This document shows, piece by piece, positions 1 through 6,771 of a stretch of 14,772 nucleotides of DNA; position 1 is the first letter of the stretch; each line of letters starts with the position of its first letter. The position numbers and the translations under genes were made by a program. The notes under the pieces are model-generated. The model saw only the letters and a program-made list of their open reading frames with translations. It did not search any database and had not been told where the DNA came from. The DNA lies in assembly GCA_944351345.1 (NCBI GenBank), contig CALVPO010000030.1, positions 1 to 14,772 of the forward strand. The letters run 5' to 3'. Origin of the DNA: an uncultured Bacilli bacterium (GTDB lineage Bacteria; Bacillota_I; Bacilli_A; RF39; UBA660).

Positions 1-705
1 TTTAGGTATATCCTCAGTACTAGAAATATTTTCCAAATCTCTAACACTAATATTATCTTTAACAACCTTATTAGCAAGTTCTTCAACTTTATTATCATCT
101 TCCATCTTACTAAGTACCCTAGCATGTCCCATAGATAATTTATTATCTAAAACCATCTCTTGAACATCATCAGGTAATCTCAACAAACCAAGTGTATTAG
201 TAACATGACTTCTACTCTTACCTATTTTAGCAGCTAAATCTTCTTGTCTTATATGTAAACTATCAATAATCCCTTTATAAGCCCACGCCAACTCTATAGA
301 AGTCAAATTCTCTCTCTGTAAATTCTCCAAAAGAGCGATTTCTCTCATTTCTTCATCAGAAAAATCTTTAACAATAGCAGGTATAGTATCAAGTCCAGCT
401 AATTTAGAAGCTCTAAGCCTTCTTTCACCTGCAACCAAATCATAACCCTTAATACTTTTCTTAACAATTATAGGCTGAAAAACACCATAATTTCTAATTG
501 AAGTAGCAAGTTCATCCAAAGACTCTTGATCAAAACTTCTTCTAGGTTGATATGGATTAGGTCTAATATCATTAACAGGTATTTGTACTATATCAGACTC
601 CTTAGCACTCTCCATTATATTATCTTCAAAAGTATCAAAATCTAAAACTTCACTACTAAATAACTGCTCTAAACCTCTACCCAATGCCTTTTTCTTTTGT
701 TCCAT
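1..705 (-). CDS. parB: ParB/Spo0J chromosome partition protein (3' end beyond the window)
   Basis: ParB is the CTP-dependent DNA clamp that loads at parS sites, spreads, and works with ParA in origin segregation; in spore formers it also feeds into initiation control. I translated 235 codons by hand and the frame is open to the left edge. Visible parts: an N-terminal LGRGLEQL segment, the nucleotide-binding motif GERR (residues 93-96), the ENLQRENL box (127-134), and a helix-turn-helix (about 156-175) followed by LSMGHAR. Arg in KSRSH, Thr in TNT and Gly in MGHA match the parS-specificity residues known for ParB; Noc has Gln, Lys and Arg there. I therefore call ParB, not Noc. The ATG at 705 lies inside parA (29-base overlap), which implies translational coupling. 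The C-terminal dimerisation domain is missing only because the window ends. Confidence 0.95.
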   Translation of the reverse strand, partial: MEQKKKALGRGLEQLFSSEVLDFDTFEDNIMESAKESDIVQIPVNDIRPNPYQPRRSFDQESLDELATSIRNYGVFQPIIVKKSIKGYDLVAGERRLRASKLAGLDTIPAIVKDFSDEEMREIALLENLQRENLTSIELAWAYKGIIDSLHIRQEDLAAKIGKSRSHVTNTLGLLRLPDDVQEMVLDNKLSMGHARVLSKMEDDNKVEELANKVVKDNISVRDLENISSTEDIPK

Positions 706-1492
706 TCTTTTCTATAACCTCCTTAGCCAAGTTATAATATGCCAAAGTACCCCTACTTCTAGGCTCATACTCCAAAATAGGTTTACCATGTGATGGAGCC
801 TCAGCCAATCTTATTAATCTAGGAATAATAGTATCATATACTCTTTCTTTAAAGAAACCTTTAATACTTTCAACTACCTCCAATCCCAAATTAGTATTAG
901 TAGTAAGCATAGTAAGTAAAACCCCCTCTATATCTAAATTAGGATTTACTTTCTTCTGAGCAAGCATAATAGTATTTATAAGTTGCATAATTCCCTCTAA
1001 AGCAAAATACTCACATTGAACAGGAATTAAAACACTATCAGCAGCTCCTAAAGCATTAGTAGTAAGAATCCCCAAAGACGGTGGACAATCTATAAATATA
1101 AAATCATATTTATCCCTAACTTTATTTAATTCTTCCTTAAGTCTAAGAACTCTATTAAACTTAATACCTTCAGCCCTATATTTCTTTTCTAACTCAATAA
1201 GTTCCATATCAACTCCAGCCAAATTCAAATAAGCAGGTAAGATACTCAAGTTTTTACTTTTGGTTTTGATAATTGCTTTCTCTATATCTGCCTTCATAAC
1301 CAAAACCTCATAAATACTACTACTTAAATTACCCTTATCAATACCAACTCCAGTAGTAGCATTCCCCTGTGGATCTAAATCAACAAGTAAGACTTTCTTC
1401 TTTAAAACACCTAACGAAGCAGCCAAATTAATACTAGTAGTAGTCTTACCTACACCTCCTTTTTGATTAACAATAGCAATTACTTTTCCCAT
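677..1492 (-). CDS. parA: ParA/Soj chromosome partition ATPase
   Basis: This is a deviant-Walker ATPase that binds the nucleoid non-specifically and is stimulated by ParB during origin segregation; in B. subtilis Soj also regulates DnaA. The product is 271 residues (B. subtilis Soj is 253). The deviant Walker A motif KGGVGKTT is at residues 11-18 with both signature lysines (K11, K16). A switch II/Walker B region FIFIDCPPSLG follows in mid-protein. I start at the ATG at 1492, preceded by AAGGG with 8 bases of spacing. A GTG at 1501 in the same frame lies within that ribosome binding site and is less likely. The stop overlaps the parB start region. A promoter lies about 30 bases upstream. Confidence 0.95.
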   Translation of the reverse strand: MGKVIAIVNQKGGVGKTTTSINLAASLGVLKKKVLLVDLDPQGNATTGVGIDKGNLSSSIYEVLVMKADIEKAIIKTKSKNLSILPAYLNLAGVDMELIELEKKYRAEGIKFNRVLRLKEELNKVRDKYDFIFIDCPPSLGILTTNALGAADSVLIPVQCEYFALEGIMQLINTIMLAQKKVNPNLDIEGVLLTMLTTNTNLGLEVVESIKGFFKERVYDTIIPRLIRLAEAPSHGKPILEYEPRSRGTLAYYNLAKEVIEKNGTKEKGIG

Positions 1493-1521
1493 AATACTCA
1501 CCCTTATTTCCTACAAAATAC

Positions 1522-1550
1522 ATTGTATCAAATTTTTCTATAAAAATAAA
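1522..1550 (-). promoter_or_regulatory. probable sigma-A promoter of parA-parB
   Basis: Read on the minus strand, the -10 is TACAAT (1522-1527) and a weak -35 is TTTATT (1545-1550), with a 17-base spacer. Transcription would start near 1515, leaving a leader of about 20 bases before the parA ATG. The -10 is good; the -35 matches consensus at only three positions. Confidence 0.5.
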
Positions 1551-1630
1551 GCCTAATTTCTACAAAATATTACAATTATTAAAAAAGAATTTCTCAATTT
1601 AAACTGTCTCTTAATCAACAAAAAATATAT

Positions 1631-1663
1631 TAACAAAGAAAAAGATACTTTAAAAGCATCTTT
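1631..1663 (-). terminator. Rho-independent terminator of the 1678-2076 gene
   Basis: An inverted repeat at 1641-1663 has arms AAAGATGCTTT and AAAGTATCTTT on the minus strand. It is fully paired if one G-U wobble is allowed, and is followed by TTCTTTG, giving a U-rich tail. On the plus strand the same position is an A-C mismatch with no T tail, so the signal is specific to the minus strand. It lies 15 bases past the stop codon. Confidence 0.75.
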
Positions 1664-1677
1664 ATCTATAACTCTAA

Positions 1678-2076
1678 TTATTGAGCTTTCTTAATATTCC
1701 AAAACCACTTTTTAGGTCTACTTAACCTCTTAACATTAGAAAAATTATAATTAACCACATTTTCCATCATAACATCAGGACAAACACTATCTCTAATATT
1801 ACTAGGCAATCCATTATCTATCAAAAAGTCTCTAACTGTTTTTCCATCATCCATAGTAGAACTATAATCTAAATCACTTCTAAGCATAAAATTAAAATCA
1901 CTATCCATAGAAACGCATTTAAATAAATGCTCAACATCATCATCTACAACATCAACATCATACATTGAAGTTATTTTACTATTCAAATTAACAATATCTC
2001 TAGCAGAAACAACTCTATTTCTTAACAATAAAGTAGCAATAACCTCTGATAAAGAAACTGAACATATCTGTTCCAC
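1678..2076 (-). CDS. unrecognised 132-residue acidic cytoplasmic protein
   Basis: I do not recognise the family. The protein has no signal peptide or membrane segment. It is unusually rich in Val and Asp (16 each of 132). An acidic middle (about residues 40-102, including DVDVVDDDVEH) is followed by a short basic, aromatic tail (KRLSRPKKWFWNIKK, 116-130). Predicted helices at about 9-20 and 24-38 could be a small helical or winged-helix fold, but this is a guess. The start is a GTG at 2076, supported by GAGGTGA (2087-2093). That it is a real gene is well supported: a perfect consensus promoter precedes it, a terminator follows it, and its composition matches other minus-strand genes here. It stands alone between parA and the divergent tilS. 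Confidence 0.8.
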   Translation of the reverse strand: MEQICSVSLSEVIATLLLRNRVVSARDIVNLNSKITSMYDVDVVDDDVEHLFKCVSMDSDFNFMLRSDLDYSSTMDDGKTVRDFLIDNGLPSNIRDSVCPDVMMENVVNYNFSNVKRLSRPKKWFWNIKKAQ

Positions 2077-2099
2077 TTCTAATTATTCACCTCACAAAA

Positions 2100-2128
2100 A
2101 TTATATTCTTAAAACTTACTTTTGTCAA
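2100..2128 (-). promoter_or_regulatory. perfect-consensus sigma-A promoter of the 1678-2076 gene
   Basis: On the minus strand, TTGACA (2123-2128), a 17-base spacer and TATAAT (2100-2105) match the vegetative consensus at all 12 positions. The start site would be near 2093, exactly where the ribosome binding site GAGGTGA begins, so the leader is only about 17 bases. Confidence 0.85.
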
Positions 2129-2196
2129 ATATTTTCATCATCAAAATAAAACAATTATTTCTTTATAACCAGAAAATAAGAATATATACATTTCTT

Positions 2197-2225
2197 TTGC
2201 TATAAACACAATAATTTGCTATAAT
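2197..2225 (+). promoter_or_regulatory. sigma-A promoter of tilS-ftsH
   Basis: TTGCTA (2197-2202), a 17-base spacer and TATAAT (2220-2225). The expected start is near 2232, followed by AAAGGAG (2236-2242) and the tilS ATG at 2249. It is divergent from the promoter at 2100-2128, with about 70 bases between the two -35 elements. Confidence 0.7.
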
Positions 2226-2248
2226 TATAGAAAAGAAAGGAGTACCAC

Positions 2249-3571
2249 ATGCTAGAAAATATTTTATATGACTTAAATATAGAACAAGAGAAATACTTAA
2301 TTATAGGCTGTTCCGGTGGCCCAGACTCTATGGCTCTACTCCATTATCTAAAACACAATACAAATAATAACATAGTCTGTGCCCACATAAATCATAACGT
2401 CAGAAAAGAAAGTCAAAAAGAAGAAGAATACCTAAAAAAATATTGTAAAAATAATAATATAATATTTGAATCAACCAAAATAACAAAATATACAGAAAAC
2501 AATTTTGAAAACGAAGCAAGAAGTAAAAGATATAGCTTTTATAAAAAAATAATAGATAAATATAATGCTAAATATCTCTTTTTAGCCCATCATGGAGACG
2601 ACTTAATTGAAACAATTCTTATGAAAATAAGTAGAGGTTCCAATTTAGAAGGATATGCTGGTATTAAACGAATTTCCCAAAAAGATAATTACTATATAAT
2701 AAGACCATTACTAGAATACACAAAAAATGATCTTATTAATTATAATAAAAAAAATAACATAAATTACTTTATAGATAAAACAAACTTTGATAACAAATAC
2801 ACAAGAAACAGAATAAGAAATAACATACTACCATACTTAAAAGAAGAAACCCCAAATATTCATCTAAGTTTTCTAAAATATTCCAAAACTCTTCAAGAAT
2901 ATAATGATTATATAAAAAAAGAAGTTAATCAAATTATAACAAAACTATATAAAAATAATATACTAGATCTAAACTTATTCAAAAAACTAGATCCTTTTAT
3001 TCAAAAAAATATCCTATACCAAATACTAAACAAATACTATCAAAATAAACCTAATATAATAAAAGAAAAAAATATTAAAGACATATTTAATATAATAAAC
3101 AATAAAAAACCAAATCTAACCATTAATATTCCCCAAAATATAATATGCATAAAAGAATATAACAAACTATACCTAAAAAAATATACTAATAAAAAAGACT
3201 ATAAAATAGAATTTAATAACCAAATAACAATAAATAATATAACAATAGAAGAAATTAATGATACTAAAGAAGATGGAAATAATATATGCCGGTTAAATAA
3301 AAAAGATATAAAATTTCCATTATATATAAGAAACAGAAAAAATGGCGATTTTATTGAACTAAAAGGTTTAAATCACAAGAAAAAAATAAAAGATATATTC
3401 ATAGATGAAAAAATACCCAAAAGTAAAAGAGATGAATACCCACTATTAGTAGATTCAAATGATAACATTCTTTGGATACCAAATATAAAAAAGTCTAAAT
3501 TTAATGCTAAAAAAGATGAAATTTATGATATAATACTAAGGTACTGTGAAAAGGAGGAAAATAATGAATAA
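2249..3571 (+). CDS. tilS: tRNA(Ile)-lysidine synthase TilS
   Basis: TilS uses ATP and lysine to convert C34 of the CAU-anticodon tRNA-Ile to lysidine, so that it reads AUA; this is essential in a genome so rich in AUA codons. The protein has 440 residues (B. subtilis about 470). Visible motifs: PP-loop SGGPDS (22-27), HINHNVR (46-52), AHHGDDLIET (113-122; the usual form has Gln where Leu-119 stands), RNRIRNNILP (186-195), and a C-terminal TilS domain (about 355-418) with RNRKNGDFI and KIKDIFIDEKIP. The start has AAAGGAG at 6-base spacing. The middle third is extremely rich in Asn, Lys and Ile, fitting its A-rich coding strand. It overlaps ftsH by 8 bases. The hprT gene found between the two in B. 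subtilis is absent. Confidence 0.95.
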   Translation: MLENILYDLNIEQEKYLIIGCSGGPDSMALLHYLKHNTNNNIVCAHINHNVRKESQKEEEYLKKYCKNNNIIFESTKITKYTENNFENEARSKRYSFYKKIIDKYNAKYLFLAHHGDDLIETILMKISRGSNLEGYAGIKRISQKDNYYIIRPLLEYTKNDLINYNKKNNINYFIDKTNFDNKYTRNRIRNNILPYLKEETPNIHLSFLKYSKTLQEYNDYIKKEVNQIITKLYKNNILDLNLFKKLDPFIQKNILYQILNKYYQNKPNIIKEKNIKDIFNIINNKKPNLTINIPQNIICIKEYNKLYLKKYTNKKDYKIEFNNQITINNITIEEINDTKEDGNNICRLNKKDIKFPLYIRNRKNGDFIELKGLNHKKKIKDIFIDEKIPKSKRDEYPLLVDSNDNILWIPNIKKSKFNAKKDEIYDIILRYCEKEENNE

Positions 3572-5462
3572 AAAAACAGTAAAAAAAGGTTTATTTCCAT
3601 ATGTATTTCTATTTATATTTATAATTACATGTTTACTTATATTCAACATGTTTAACACTCAAATAAATGAAATGTCATATGATGAATTTATAAGTGAACT
3701 AAATAATGAAAAAGTAACCGAATTAAATATCACTCCCAAAACAAGAACAGAAACATATGAAATAACTGGTAAATTAAAAGGTTATGATGAAAACGAAATA
3801 TTTACCCTAAGTTTGCCTAAATCAGATGAATTCTTATCAAAAATAACTGAAGCTACAGACAATCAAGATATAACATTAAATGTTACTAAAGATCCTGAAG
3901 CTTCAGAATGGATAGCAATCTTAGTAGAATTCGTACCACTAGCAATCTTAGTAGGAGCTCTATTCTGGTTATTTACAAGACAAATAGGAGGAAACAACAA
4001 ATCAATAGACTTCGGTAAAAGTAAAGCTAAACTTCTTGAAGAAGGAATGAAAACAACATTCAAAGACGTAGCTGGTTTAACTGAAGAAAAAGAAGAAGTA
4101 AAAGAATTAATAGATTTCTTACGTGCCCCTAAAAAATTCCAAGCAATGGGTGCAAGAATTCCTAAAGGTGTATTATTAGTAGGTCCTCCAGGAACTGGTA
4201 AAACATTATTAGCAAGAGCAGTAGCTGGAGAAGCAAAAGTTCCATTTTATTATATAAGTGGCTCTGACTTTGTAGAATTATTCGTAGGTATTGGTGCTGC
4301 CAGAGTAAGAGATATGTTCAAACAAGCAAAAATGAATGCACCATGTCTAATATTTATTGATGAAATAGATGCTGTTGGTAGACAAAGAGGAACAGGCTTA
4401 GGCGGCGGACACGATGAAAGAGAACAAACATTAAATCAATTATTAACAGAAATGGATGGATTTGGACCACATGAAGGAATAATAGTAATAGCAGCAACTA
4501 ACCGTCCAGACGTTCTAGATCCTGCACTACTTAGACCTGGAAGATTCGACAGACAAGTAACAGTAGGACTTCCAGATAAAAATGCCCGTTTAGAAATATT
4601 AAAAGTTCACGCAAGAAACAAAGTATTAGATAAAAATATAACATTAGAATTTCTAGCAAAAAGAACACCAGGTTTTAGTGGTGCTGACTTAGAAAATTTA
4701 CTTAATGAAGCTGCCCTACTTGCTGTAAGAAGAAATAAAAAAGCTATAACGATGTCTGAAATAGATGAAGCAACAGACAGAGTAATAATGGGGCCTGCTA
4801 AAGTAACAAAAAAATATACAGAAAAAGAGAAAAAATTAGTAGCATACCATGAAGCAGGACACGCTGTAGTAGGACTTAAACTAGAAGGTGCTAATGACGT
4901 TCAAAAAATAACAATTATCCCAAGAGGCCAAGCAGGCGGCTATACAATGATGACACCTAAAGAAGAAACATTTAATTACACAAAAGATGAATTATTAGAA
5001 TCTATATGTGGTCTACTAGGAGGACGTGTAGCAGAAGAAATAGCTTTCAAAGAAATAACAACTGGAGCTCACGATGACTTCAAAAAAGCAACAAAAATAG
5101 CTAGAAGTATGGTAACAGAATATGGTATGAGCAAATTAGGACCAATGATGTTAGAAGAGCCATCAGGAAATACATTCCTAGGTAGAGATTATACAAAAAA
5201 CAGAAACATATCAGATATCGTAGCACATGAAATAGATGAAGAAATGAGAAGCATCATAAATGACTGTTATAATAAAACAAAGAAAATTATTAAAGAAAAC
5301 AAAGATTTACTTGATTTAATAGCAAACACACTATTAGAAGAAGAAACCATAACAAAAGAACAAATTGATTCATTAGTAAAATATGGACATCTACCTAAAG
5401 AAGATGAAAAAGATACTAACAAAAATGAAGAAACACAAGAAAATATAAAAAAAGATAAATAA
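3564..5462 (+). CDS. ftsH: ATP-dependent zinc metalloprotease FtsH
   Basis: FtsH is a membrane-anchored AAA+ protease that removes unassembled or damaged membrane proteins and regulatory substrates; in Bacillus it is also needed for sporulation. The protein has 632 residues. It shows two membrane segments (about 10-30 and 117-138) flanking an extracytoplasmic domain, Walker A GPPGTGKT (207-214), a pore loop with FVG (240-242), Walker B LIFIDEID (262-269), a second region of homology ending RPGRFDRQ, the zinc site HEAGH (429-433), and a downstream HDDFKKAT that supplies the acidic ligand. I start at the ATG at 3564, with AAGGAGG six bases upstream. A GTG at 3546 in the same frame precedes that ribosome binding site, so translation from it is unlikely. 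The C-terminal tail is highly charged. Confidence 0.97.
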   Translation: MNKKTVKKGLFPYVFLFIFIITCLLIFNMFNTQINEMSYDEFISELNNEKVTELNITPKTRTETYEITGKLKGYDENEIFTLSLPKSDEFLSKITEATDNQDITLNVTKDPEASEWIAILVEFVPLAILVGALFWLFTRQIGGNNKSIDFGKSKAKLLEEGMKTTFKDVAGLTEEKEEVKELIDFLRAPKKFQAMGARIPKGVLLVGPPGTGKTLLARAVAGEAKVPFYYISGSDFVELFVGIGAARVRDMFKQAKMNAPCLIFIDEIDAVGRQRGTGLGGGHDEREQTLNQLLTEMDGFGPHEGIIVIAATNRPDVLDPALLRPGRFDRQVTVGLPDKNARLEILKVHARNKVLDKNITLEFLAKRTPGFSGADLENLLNEAALLAVRRNKKAITMSEIDEATDRVIMGPAKVTKKYTEKEKKLVAYHEAGHAVVGLKLEGANDVQKITIIPRGQAGGYTMMTPKEETFNYTKDELLESICGLLGGRVAEEIAFKEITTGAHDDFKKATKIARSMVTEYGMSKLGPMMLEEPSGNTFLGRDYTKNRNISDIVAHEIDEEMRSIINDCYNKTKKIIKENKDLLDLIANTLLEEETITKEQIDSLVKYGHLPKEDEKDTNKNEETQENIKKDK

Positions 5463-5492
5463 AATTCACTAATCTACTAATTAGTGAATTTT
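5461..5492. terminator. bidirectional terminator between convergent ftsH and divIC
   Basis: A 13-base perfect inverted repeat (AAAATTCACTAAT at 5461-5473, ATTAGTGAATTTT at 5480-5492) has a 6-base loop. It starts at the ftsH stop codon. T-rich sequence follows on the plus strand (TTTTTC), and a long T-rich tract follows on the minus strand, where the A-rich end of ftsH lies. It therefore probably serves both ftsH and divIC. Confidence 0.85.
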
Positions 5493-5503
5493 TCATTATC
5501 TAA

Positions 5504-5812
5504 CTATTTATCATTCATTCTAAGAATAATCTCTCCATTCTTAGAATAAAAATATTTTTCTCTAGCATACTTAGCAATATATTCAGGATCAGAAAGTTTC
5601 TCTATATCTGCAATTAAAGTAGCCTGTTTTTCCTTCAAAGAAATCTTCTCCTCTTTTAAAGACTTTTTCTCATTGCTAATATCATTAATTTGCTTTAAAT
5701 TATTAATCAAAGTATAACTTAAAGTTGAAATAATAGATATGAAAAAAAGAAAAATAATAAACATTCTACCCTTAGTTTTCTTAGTATATCTATGTTTTTT
5801 CTTAACCATCAT
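5504..5812 (-). CDS. divIC: DivIC/FtsB-type septum formation initiator
   Basis: This is a small bitopic division protein that forms the FtsB/FtsL/DivIB-type complex activating septal wall synthesis. It has 102 residues: a basic cytoplasmic N-terminus, one membrane helix (about 17-38), a Lys/Glu-rich coiled coil (about 40-75), and the family signature LSDPEYIAKYAREKYFY near the C-terminus. Starts are ambiguous. A GTG at 5818 and ATGs at 5815, 5812 and 5809 are in line, and I chose 5812 because it sits five bases from AGGTG. The position after yabP-yabQ is the same as in B. subtilis. It has its own vegetative promoter at 5841-5869, so it need not depend on sporulation transcription. Confidence 0.9.
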   Translation of the reverse strand: MMVKKKHRYTKKTKGRMFIIFLFFISIISTLSYTLINNLKQINDISNEKKSLKEEKISLKEKQATLIADIEKLSDPEYIAKYAREKYFYSKNGEIILRMNDK

Positions 5813-5840
5813 CATCACACCTAGTCTTTCCTTAAAGTAA

Positions 5841-5869
5841 ATTATATCATAAATTACCTTCTATTACAA
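5841..5869 (-). promoter_or_regulatory. sigma-A promoter of divIC inside the end of yabQ
   Basis: On the minus strand: TTGTAA (5864-5869), a 17-base spacer, and an extended -10 TGATATAAT (TATAAT at 5841-5846). The -35 lies in the last codons of yabQ. This gives divIC vegetative expression independent of yabPQ. Confidence 0.7.
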
Positions 5870-6132
5870 ATTTTTTTTACGACAACTTTACACATTATAT
5901 ATCCAACTAAAATACACAAAAAGAAATAAATATGAATATAACCATTATTAACCTTAAGAAGTATTATAAAATACAAAAGACTATTAAATAAAATAATTAA
6001 AAAAGAAGATATAACTTTAATTATTTTATTAGAAGAATAAATAAATTTAGAATTAAACTCTAATGTAAAATAAAAGAAAATACCATAGAAAAAAGAAACA
6101 AGAAAAGAATAAATTTGTATCTTTAAAACCAT
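5854..6132 (-). CDS. yabQ: short YabQ-like spore cortex membrane protein
   Basis: YabQ is a membrane protein needed for spore cortex formation in B. subtilis, where it is made in the mother cell. This copy has 92 residues, under half the B. subtilis length (about 210). It has three probable membrane helices (about 5-25, 39-60, 66-87) and a short basic tail (KKICNRR). The motif NNGYIHIYFFLCILVGY resembles the conserved YabQ region with an N-G-x-x-R-x-Y pattern. Assignment rests on this motif, hydrophobicity and position. Its ATG overlaps the yabP stop by one base (TAATG), so the pair is translationally coupled. Confidence 0.8.
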   Translation of the reverse strand: MVLKIQIYSFLVSFFYGIFFYFTLEFNSKFIYSSNKIIKVISSFLIILFNSLLYFIILLKVNNGYIHIYFFLCILVGYIMCKVVVKKICNRR

Positions 6133-6425
6133 TATTTAAATAATTTACTTATAAAAGAATTATCTTTATCTTTTTTCATATCCTTATCCATATAACTAAG
6201 ACTATCAACTTGTCCCTTAATAGATACATTTCCCTGATATGTATCTAACTTAATTATCTCAAGACCACTACCCTTAATCACTAAAAATCCCAAAGTAGTA
6301 TCCATCATAAATTCCTCATTATCAAAACTCTCTATTTTTTTTACACCAGTAACAATAATATTTTTCCTCTCAGCAATCGAAATACCATGATTAAAATTAC
6401 TCTCCAACTCATGTACCTTGTCCAT
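6132..6425 (-). CDS. yabP: sporulation protein YabP
   Basis: YabP is a small mother-cell protein of the YabP/YqfC family involved in spore maturation; its biochemical role is unknown. It has 97 residues and clear family sequence: ERKNIIVTGVKKIESFDNEE (about 19-38), then TTLGFLVIKGSGLEI and NVSIKGQVDSLSY. The start at 6425 has AGGAGG at 8-base spacing. It forms an operon with yabQ. A CATATAAT element lies just upstream and follows the spoVG terminator, so expression is probably separate from spoVG. Confidence 0.93.
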   Translation of the reverse strand: MDKVHELESNFNHGISIAERKNIIVTGVKKIESFDNEEFMMDTTLGFLVIKGSGLEIIKLDTYQGNVSIKGQVDSLSYMDKDMKKDKDNSFISKLFK

Positions 6426-6444
6426 AAAATATTCCTCCTACAAG

Positions 6445-6452
6445 ATTATATG
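6445..6452 (-). promoter_or_regulatory. possible sporulation-sigma -10 element before yabP
   Basis: CATATAAT on the minus strand matches the known sigma-E -10 pattern CATACANT at all defined positions but one, and yabP is a sigma-E gene in B. subtilis. No convincing -35 is visible, because the spacer is the T17 tract of the spoVG terminator. The implied start site abuts the AGGAGG at 6434-6439, so the leader would be minimal. It could also be read as a sigma-A -10 (TATAAT). Confidence 0.35.
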
Positions 6453-6483
6453 AAAAAAAAAAAAAAAAAGAACTAAAAGTTCT
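6453..6483 (-). terminator. terminator of spoVG with a 17-base T tract
   Basis: On the minus strand a small hairpin (AGAACT, loop TTT, AGTTCT; 6469-6483) is followed by 17 consecutive T (6453-6469, counting the base shared with the stem). The stem is short, but the uninterrupted T run makes it a strong candidate. It begins 11 bases past the spoVG stop. Confidence 0.85.
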
Positions 6484-6494
6484 ATGTCTCATCA

Positions 6495-6752
6495 TTATTC
6501 AGCTTCATTATAAGCTTTAATAACAGCTTCCTCAAACATTTGACGTGTCTCTTTATTAATTGGATGAGCTATATCACTATGTTCTCCACTTGCAGTAGTC
6601 TTACTAGGCATAGCAATAAATAAGCCATTATCACCATCTATAATTCTAATACCCTTAACAACAAAACAATCATCAAGAGTAACAACTGCAATTCCTTTCA
6701 TACGAGAATTTTCTTTTTCAAATTTGTGTACATTAACTGAAGTAATCTTCAT
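6495..6752 (-). CDS. spoVG: SpoVG regulatory nucleic-acid-binding protein
   Basis: SpoVG is a small conserved regulator that binds DNA and RNA and affects septation during sporulation, virulence and cell-wall traits in various Bacillota. The 85-residue protein is textbook: MKITSVNVHKF start, SRMKGIAVVTLDDCFVVKGI, then IRIIDGDNGLFIAMPSKTT and DIAHPINKETR. The AAGGAG ribosome binding site (6765-6770) is 12 bases from the ATG, longer than usual. It is a monocistronic unit with its own promoter (6796-6824) and terminator (6453-6483). The promoter looks like sigma-A; I saw no sigma-H element of the kind that drives spoVG in B. subtilis. Confidence 0.97.
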   Translation of the reverse strand: MKITSVNVHKFEKENSRMKGIAVVTLDDCFVVKGIRIIDGDNGLFIAMPSKTTASGEHSDIAHPINKETRQMFEEAVIKAYNEAE

Positions 6753-6771
6753 TCTGTATCAACTCTCCTTC

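Noticed and set aside
1..705. Noc (nucleoid occlusion factor) instead of ParB
   Set aside because: The specificity residues around the helix-turn-helix (Arg, Thr and Gly) are those of ParB, and the gene directly follows parA.
1..2250. parS site near parAB
   Set aside because: I looked for the 16-base palindrome with a CACGTG core (TGTTTCACGTGAAACA type) and saw no CACGTG anywhere in the window. parS may lie outside.
3546..3563. GTG start extending FtsH by six residues
   Set aside because: The extension (KRRKI) is simply the AAAAGGAGGAAAATA ribosome binding site read as codons; the ATG at 3564 is ideally spaced from it.
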